Assembly (NCBI GenBank): GCA_051252075.1
Contig: JBPOFU010000051.1
Location: forward strand, 1-18,469
DNA length: 18,469 bases
Direction: 5' to 3'
Origin: Oceanococcus sp051252075
GTDB lineage: Bacteria; Pseudomonadota; Gammaproteobacteria; Nevskiales; Oceanococcaceae
The position numbers and the translations under genes are program-made. The notes under the pieces are model-generated. The model had not been told where the DNA came from. It saw only the letters and a list, made by a program, of their open reading frames with translations, and searched no databases. Position 1 is the first letter of the stretch, and each line of letters opens with the position of its first letter. Positions 15,322 to 18,469 of this stretch are shown here, piece after piece.

Positions 15322-16663
15322 CGTGGCCACCGTGCGGCCAATTGCGGAAGCGATCGACCACGTAGGTTAGACCAGAGGTGGTTTCTGTGAGATAGGGTGT
15401 GTCAATTTGTGACAGGTTGCCCAAACATACGATTTTTGTGCCGGGCCCCGCGCGCGTAATCAGCGTTTTCATTTGCTTAGAGGTGAGGTTTTGCGCTTCA
15501 TCTAAAATGAGAAAACGATTTAGGAATGTACGTCCGCGCATGAAATTCATTGAACGAATTTTAATGCGTTTGCTGAGCAGTTCATTGGTTGCGGCACGCT
15601 CCCAATCACCACCATCCAAACTTCCGGTTAGCACTTCCAAGTTGTCCATCAATGCGCCCATCCAAGGCGTCATTTTTTCTTCTTCTGTGCCCGGTAAAAA
15701 GCCAATATCTTCGCCCACCGGAACCGTCACGCGGGTCATGATGATTTCGCGGTAACGTTGCTCGTCTAACACTTGGGCCAGACCTGCAGCAAGGGTGAGC
15801 AACGTCTTACCTGTGCCGGCGGCTCCCAGTAACGTGACAAATTCGATGTCCGGATCCATCAATAGGTTGAGTGCGTAATTTTGCTCACGGTTGCGTGCAT
15901 GCACACCCCAGGCGGCTTGCTTGCCATCCTGGTAATCCTGCATTAATTCCAAGGTCGCCACTTCTTGGTTTAACTGACGCACCTGCAGCTGCATGGCGGT
16001 GGCGTCTTGGCCGACATGAAAGCACTCATTGACATGCCAATCGCGGGTTTCTTCTGCTTGTACCTGATAGAACGTGTGACCCGTTTCATCGGTCCAGGAT
16101 TTCAAATTCTCTTGCTGCTGTTCCCAAAAGTCTTCGGGTAATTCGGCGTAGCCGCTGTACAGCAAATCCAAATCGTCTAAAACTTGGTCGTTTTGGTAAT
16201 CCTCAGCGTCGACTCCGACGATGGCAGCCTTAATGCGCAAATTGATGTCTTTGGACACCAGGGTGACTTGCGTGTCGCTATGCTCGCTTTGTAAGGCTAA
16301 GGCGGTATTTAAGATGCTGTTATCTGGCTTATTGCCGGGTAAACCGCAGGGCAGGTCGGTTTCTATCATCTTGGTTTGGAAATACAAACGCCCGCTGGAA
16401 TGGGTTTGTTGATCCAGCGCTTGCAGTTCAGCCAAAGGCAAACCGGCAGCAATATCTTTATCCGTCTTTCCGGTCAGCAAGGTGTCCATAAATCGACTGA
16501 CCTGGCGCACATTGCGCGACACCTCTGACATGCCTTTTTTGCCGTTGTCCAGCTCTTCCAGCACAACCATGGGGAGAAACAAATCATGCTCCTCAAAGCG
16601 AAACAAACAGGACGGATCATGCATCAATACATTAGTGTCCAACACAAACAAGCGCTTGCTCAT
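15263..16663 (-). CDS. PIN-PhoH fusion ATPase (PhoH family)
   Basis: A 466-residue protein combining an N-terminal PIN-type nuclease domain with a C-terminal PhoH-type ATPase. The PIN domain (about 1-150) starts with VLDTNVLMHD (Asp9, Asp16) and contains EELD (Glu36, Glu37) and a later acidic position near LVSKDINLR, consistent with metal-dependent RNA cleavage. The ATPase has the Walker A motif GAAGTGKT (280-287) and Walker B ILDEAQ (386-391). PIN-PhoH (PhoH2) proteins of mycobacteria are reported RNA helicase/ribonucleases, so RNA processing is the best guess. AGGA (reverse strand, 16670-16673) lies 6 nt from the ATG. The gene is 28 nt after bcp and probably the last of the gcvR-bcp-phoH transcript. 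Confidence 0.92.
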   Translation of the reverse strand: MSKRLFVLDTNVLMHDPSCLFRFEEHDLFLPMVVLEELDNGKKGMSEVSRNVRQVSRFMDTLLTGKTDKDIAAGLPLAELQALDQQTHSSGRLYFQTKMIETDLPCGLPGNKPDNSILNTALALQSEHSDTQVTLVSKDINLRIKAAIVGVDAEDYQNDQVLDDLDLLYSGYAELPEDFWEQQQENLKSWTDETGHTFYQVQAEETRDWHVNECFHVGQDATAMQLQVRQLNQEVATLELMQDYQDGKQAAWGVHARNREQNYALNLLMDPDIEFVTLLGAAGTGKTLLTLAAGLAQVLDEQRYREIIMTRVTVPVGEDIGFLPGTEEEKMTPWMGALMDNLEVLTGSLDGGDWERAATNELLSKRIKIRSMNFMRGRTFLNRFLILDEAQNLTSKQMKTLITRAGPGTKIVCLGNLSQIDTPYLTETTSGLTYVVDRFRNWPHGGHVTLARGERSRLAAFASDHL

Positions 16664-16691
16664 GGTTTTTCCTGGTGGTGGTTTTCGCAGA

Positions 16692-17153
16692 TTATTGAGA
16701 GCTTACAAAATCGAGTACGTCCTGAGCATGACCTTTGACCTTAACTTTGTCCCAAATACGGGCCAGCTTTCCGTCAACAAAAACAAAGGTGCTACGAACG
16801 ATTCCCATATAGGTCTTACCGTAGAGTTTCTTTTCCTGAATTACGCCGAAAGCTTGGCATAAGGCTTCTTCCTCATCGGATAACAGTTCGAAAGGAAAGC
16901 TTTGCTTGGCTTTGAAGTTTTCATGACGGCGCATGCTGTCTTTGGAGACGCCAAACACGCAGGCGCCTGCTTTTACGAAGTCGTCATGTAAAGCGGAAAA
17001 GTCTAGACCTTCTAGGGTGCAACCTGGTGTGCTGTCTTTGGGGTAAAAATACAAAACCATGATGCGTTGTGGGCAGGCGGTAAAAGTAATGCTTTGTTCA
17101 CCAGTGGCCGGCAATTCGATGGCGGGTAGGGCGTCACCAACTGCAATTTTCAT
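16692..17153 (-). CDS. bcp: Bcp/PrxQ-type thiol peroxidase
   Basis: A 153-residue cytoplasmic peroxiredoxin that reduces hydroperoxides. The peroxidatic motif YPKDSTPGCT places the reactive cysteine at Cys45, with KEKKLYGK-like and GIVRSTFVF segments as in E. coli Bcp. The resolving cysteine is unusual: five residues after Cys45, where E. coli has Cys50, there is Leu50. The alternative position in the NFxAKQ segment, cysteine in Xanthomonas PrxQ as I recall it, is Lys81. Cys27, Cys65 and Cys99 remain. ATG 17153 is chosen because GGAG lies exactly 6 nt upstream; an in-frame TTG at 17165 lies upstream of that site. It sits 26 nt after gcvR. Confidence 0.94.
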   Translation of the reverse strand: MKIAVGDALPAIELPATGEQSITFTACPQRIMVLYFYPKDSTPGCTLEGLDFSALHDDFVKAGACVFGVSKDSMRRHENFKAKQSFPFELLSDEEEALCQAFGVIQEKKLYGKTYMGIVRSTFVFVDGKLARIWDKVKVKGHAQDVLDFVSSQ

Positions 17154-17159
17154 CCACGT

Positions 17160-17163
17160 CTCC
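17160..17163 (-). promoter_or_regulatory. Ribosome binding site of bcp
   Basis: GGAG on the minus strand ends 6 nt before ATG 17153. It settles the bcp start against the in-frame TTG (17165), which lies upstream of it and has no site of its own. Confidence 0.8.
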
Positions 17164-17179
17164 AAATAGTGGTGTGATC

Positions 17180-17719
17180 TTACGATTTTATGGGATCCAA
17201 CATGCCGTCGGCATTGAGCTCATCACAAGCGTCCATAAAAGACTCGCGCAGAGCCGGAGGCTGAGCAGTGATGGGAACCAGCACGACCATCTGCACATTC
17301 ACCATGCGCGCACTGGTTTGACCTGCCATGTAATCCTGGCAGACCAACTCGGCGACGACGCAATCTTGTTGGTTAAAGAAATCAATCAAGGACGGTAGTA
17401 AATCCGGTTGCTGAGGCGCATTGATTTCAACTGCGAACGGGCGCGTATCAGGTCGCTCATCACGATCCCGTGTACGCAATCCCTGCAAGCTTGTATCCAA
17501 TTTTTCAGCGATCGCGGGCAAGGCCGTTTCCAGTTTGCCAACGCTGCTCCAGTTGCCTGTGGCCATGAGCTGGGCGCTAAACGCATCACCTAGCATGCAA
17601 ATCCGGCTATCCAGGATCTCGCAACCGCGCTCGCGAATTTCGCGCATCAAGCGCGCGCTTAAATTGTCGCGCCAAGGGCCAAGCGCATTAATGATCAAAT
17701 GTTTGTGCATGTCCGGCAT
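17180..17719 (-). CDS. gcvR: GcvR-like double ACT-domain regulator
   Basis: A 179-residue cytoplasmic protein made of two ACT domains (about 5-85 and 95-175) and no DNA-binding domain. The first begins HLIINALGPWRDNL, and the second has the PDLLPSLIDFFNQQ helix typical of GcvR proteins. In E. coli GcvR binds GcvA and, depending on glycine, blocks activation of the glycine cleavage operon; I see no gcvA here, so the partner is unproven. The adjacency to bcp and dapA is the same as in E. coli and Pseudomonas, which supports the assignment. Two ATGs are possible, 17719 and 17710; neither has a clear Shine-Dalgarno sequence, and I kept the first. Confidence 0.85.
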   Translation of the reverse strand: MPDMHKHLIINALGPWRDNLSARLMREIRERGCEILDSRICMLGDAFSAQLMATGNWSSVGKLETALPAIAEKLDTSLQGLRTRDRDERPDTRPFAVEINAPQQPDLLPSLIDFFNQQDCVVAELVCQDYMAGQTSARMVNVQMVVLVPITAQPPALRESFMDACDELNADGMLDPIKS

Positions 17720-17730
17720 AGACGGTTCAG

Positions 17731-17758
17731 CTTATATTTGGGTGATTGGGGTAATCAA
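17731..17758 (-). promoter_or_regulatory. Candidate sigma-70 promoter for gcvR-bcp-phoH
   Basis: On the minus strand TTGATT (17753-17758) and TATAAG (17731-17736) are separated by 16 nt, matching 4 and 5 of 6 consensus bases. Predicted transcription starts near 17724, only about 5 nt before the gcvR ATG. Confidence 0.6.
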
Positions 17759-17772
17759 AACAGAGTGTACCC

Positions 17773-17785
17773 GCCAGTTGCTGGC
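17773..17785. repeat. Short inverted repeat upstream of dapA
   Basis: GCCAG-TTG-CTGGC is a perfect 5-bp inverted repeat around a 3-nt centre, placed where the dapA -35 region would be. It could be an operator or a chance occurrence. Confidence 0.3.
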
Positions 17786-17794
17786 TGTGGAATG

Positions 17795-17800
17795 TATAAT
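17795..17800 (+). promoter_or_regulatory. Candidate -10 element of dapA
   Basis: A perfect TATAAT preceded by TG lies 9 nt before the dapA ATG, with a GC-rich discriminator (CGCCGCC). No good -35 is found at 16-18 nt. If used, transcription would begin about 3 nt before the ATG. Confidence 0.5.
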
Positions 17801-17809
17801 CGCCGCCCC

Positions 17810-18469
17810 ATGACATACCGTACCCAAATCCGCGGCAGTATCGTTGCCCTCGTCACGCCTATGCAGGCCGATGGCGCGATAGATTATCCCGCACTGGATC
17901 GCCTGATTGAATGGCACATTAGCAGCGGCACCGATGCCATTGTTTCTGTTGGCACCACAGGCGAATCTGCGACTTTAGAGGTGACTGAACACCTCGAAGT
18001 CATTAACCGAACTGTCCAGACAGTCAACGGTCGTATCCCTGTTCTTGCCGGAACTGGCGCGAATGCAACGGCCGAAGCACGATTGCTTACGCGTGAAGCC
18101 TTCGCCGCTGGAGCCGACGCCTGTTTGTTGGTCACGCCGTATTACAACAAACCCACACAGGAAGGCCTTTTCCGTCATTACGCGAGCATTGCGGAAAGTA
18201 CCGAAGGTGCTTTGATCTTGTACAACGTTCCGGGTCGGACTGCATGCGATTTGAAGCCAGACACTGTTCAGCGATTGCTCCCATTCCAAAACATTGTGGG
18301 TATTAAAGAAGCCAGTGGCAGCCTTGAACGTAATCAACAATTGCTGAATTTGGATGCGAGCTTTGCGGTTTACACCGGCGATGACAATCTAGCCTGCGAA
18401 TCCATATTGATGGGTTGTCGTGGTGATGTTTCAGTGACCGCGAATGTCGCGCCTTCGAAAATGCACGCC
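17810..18469 (+). CDS. dapA: 4-hydroxy-tetrahydrodipicolinate synthase, 3' truncated by the window
   Basis: The first 220 codons of DapA, which condenses pyruvate with aspartate semialdehyde in lysine and diaminopimelate synthesis in the cytoplasm. Active-site residues are visible with a constant +5 offset from E. coli: the Thr pair in GTTGES (49-50), Tyr112 in YYNKP, Tyr138 and Arg143 in YNVPGRT, and the Schiff-base lysine Lys166 in GIKEASG. The offset comes from five extra residues at the N terminus (MTYRTQIRGS). ATG 17810 is the only start codon before the conserved first strand. No Shine-Dalgarno sequence precedes it. The reading frame is open to the last base, so the C-terminal region is missing. 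Confidence 0.96.
   Translation, partial: MTYRTQIRGSIVALVTPMQADGAIDYPALDRLIEWHISSGTDAIVSVGTTGESATLEVTEHLEVINRTVQTVNGRIPVLAGTGANATAEARLLTREAFAAGADACLLVTPYYNKPTQEGLFRHYASIAESTEGALILYNVPGRTACDLKPDTVQRLLPFQNIVGIKEASGSLERNQQLLNLDASFAVYTGDDNLACESILMGCRGDVSVTANVAPSKMHA

Noticed and set aside
17154..17165. TTG start of bcp at 17165
   Set aside because: The GGAG ribosome binding site lies downstream of it and is correctly spaced for ATG 17153.
17778..17800. TTGCTG as the -35 partner of the dapA TATAAT
   Set aside because: The spacer is only 11 nt, too short for a sigma-70 promoter.
1..18469. Mobile elements, CRISPR arrays, tRNA or rRNA genes
   Set aside because: No transposase, integrase, direct-repeat array or structured RNA gene was seen; nearly all bases belong to recognisable core genes.

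Overview
This window looks like the chromosome of a gammaproteobacterium: moderate GC content, densely packed core genes, and no mobile element, CRISPR array, rRNA or tRNA that I can see. The order pheA-hisC-tyrA-aroA-cmk-rpsA-ihfB-lapA-lapB resembles the Pseudomonas type of locus, except that tyrA and aroA are separate overlapping genes instead of one fused gene. The right-hand genes (bepA/perM, bcp, gcvR, dapA) are also a familiar gammaproteobacterial neighbourhood. I cannot name the genus.

Positions 1-4368 (+): the end of pheA, then hisC, tyrA, aroA and cmk. Every junction overlaps by 1-4 nt, so translation is probably coupled. These genes make phenylalanine, tyrosine and the shikimate intermediate EPSP, with CMP kinase at the end. 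Positions 4369-8191 (+): an rpsA leader with GGA-loop hairpins, rpsA (ribosomal protein S1), a two-hairpin intergenic region with a rho-independent terminator, then ihfB-lapA-lapB as overlapping genes. LapA and LapB work at the inner membrane and control lipopolysaccharide output.

Positions 8092-12625: the least understood block. Three overlapping minus-strand genes encode a retropepsin-like protease (exported), an inactive transglutaminase fused to seven membrane helices, and a RimK-related ATP-grasp ligase. Facing them across a short divergent region is an exported M14/AstE-type zinc deacylase. Together they look like a peptide-tailing or amide-forming and trimming system across the inner membrane. 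The families are known, but I know of no settled substrate.

Positions 12629-18469: bepA (-), an outer-membrane protein quality-control protease, diverges from perM (+). The minus-strand group gcvR-bcp-PIN/PhoH follows, and dapA (+, truncated by the window end) diverges from gcvR. The three convergent gene pairs overlap or nearly touch (100 nt, a 3 nt gap, and 59 nt), leaving no room for ordinary terminators between them.
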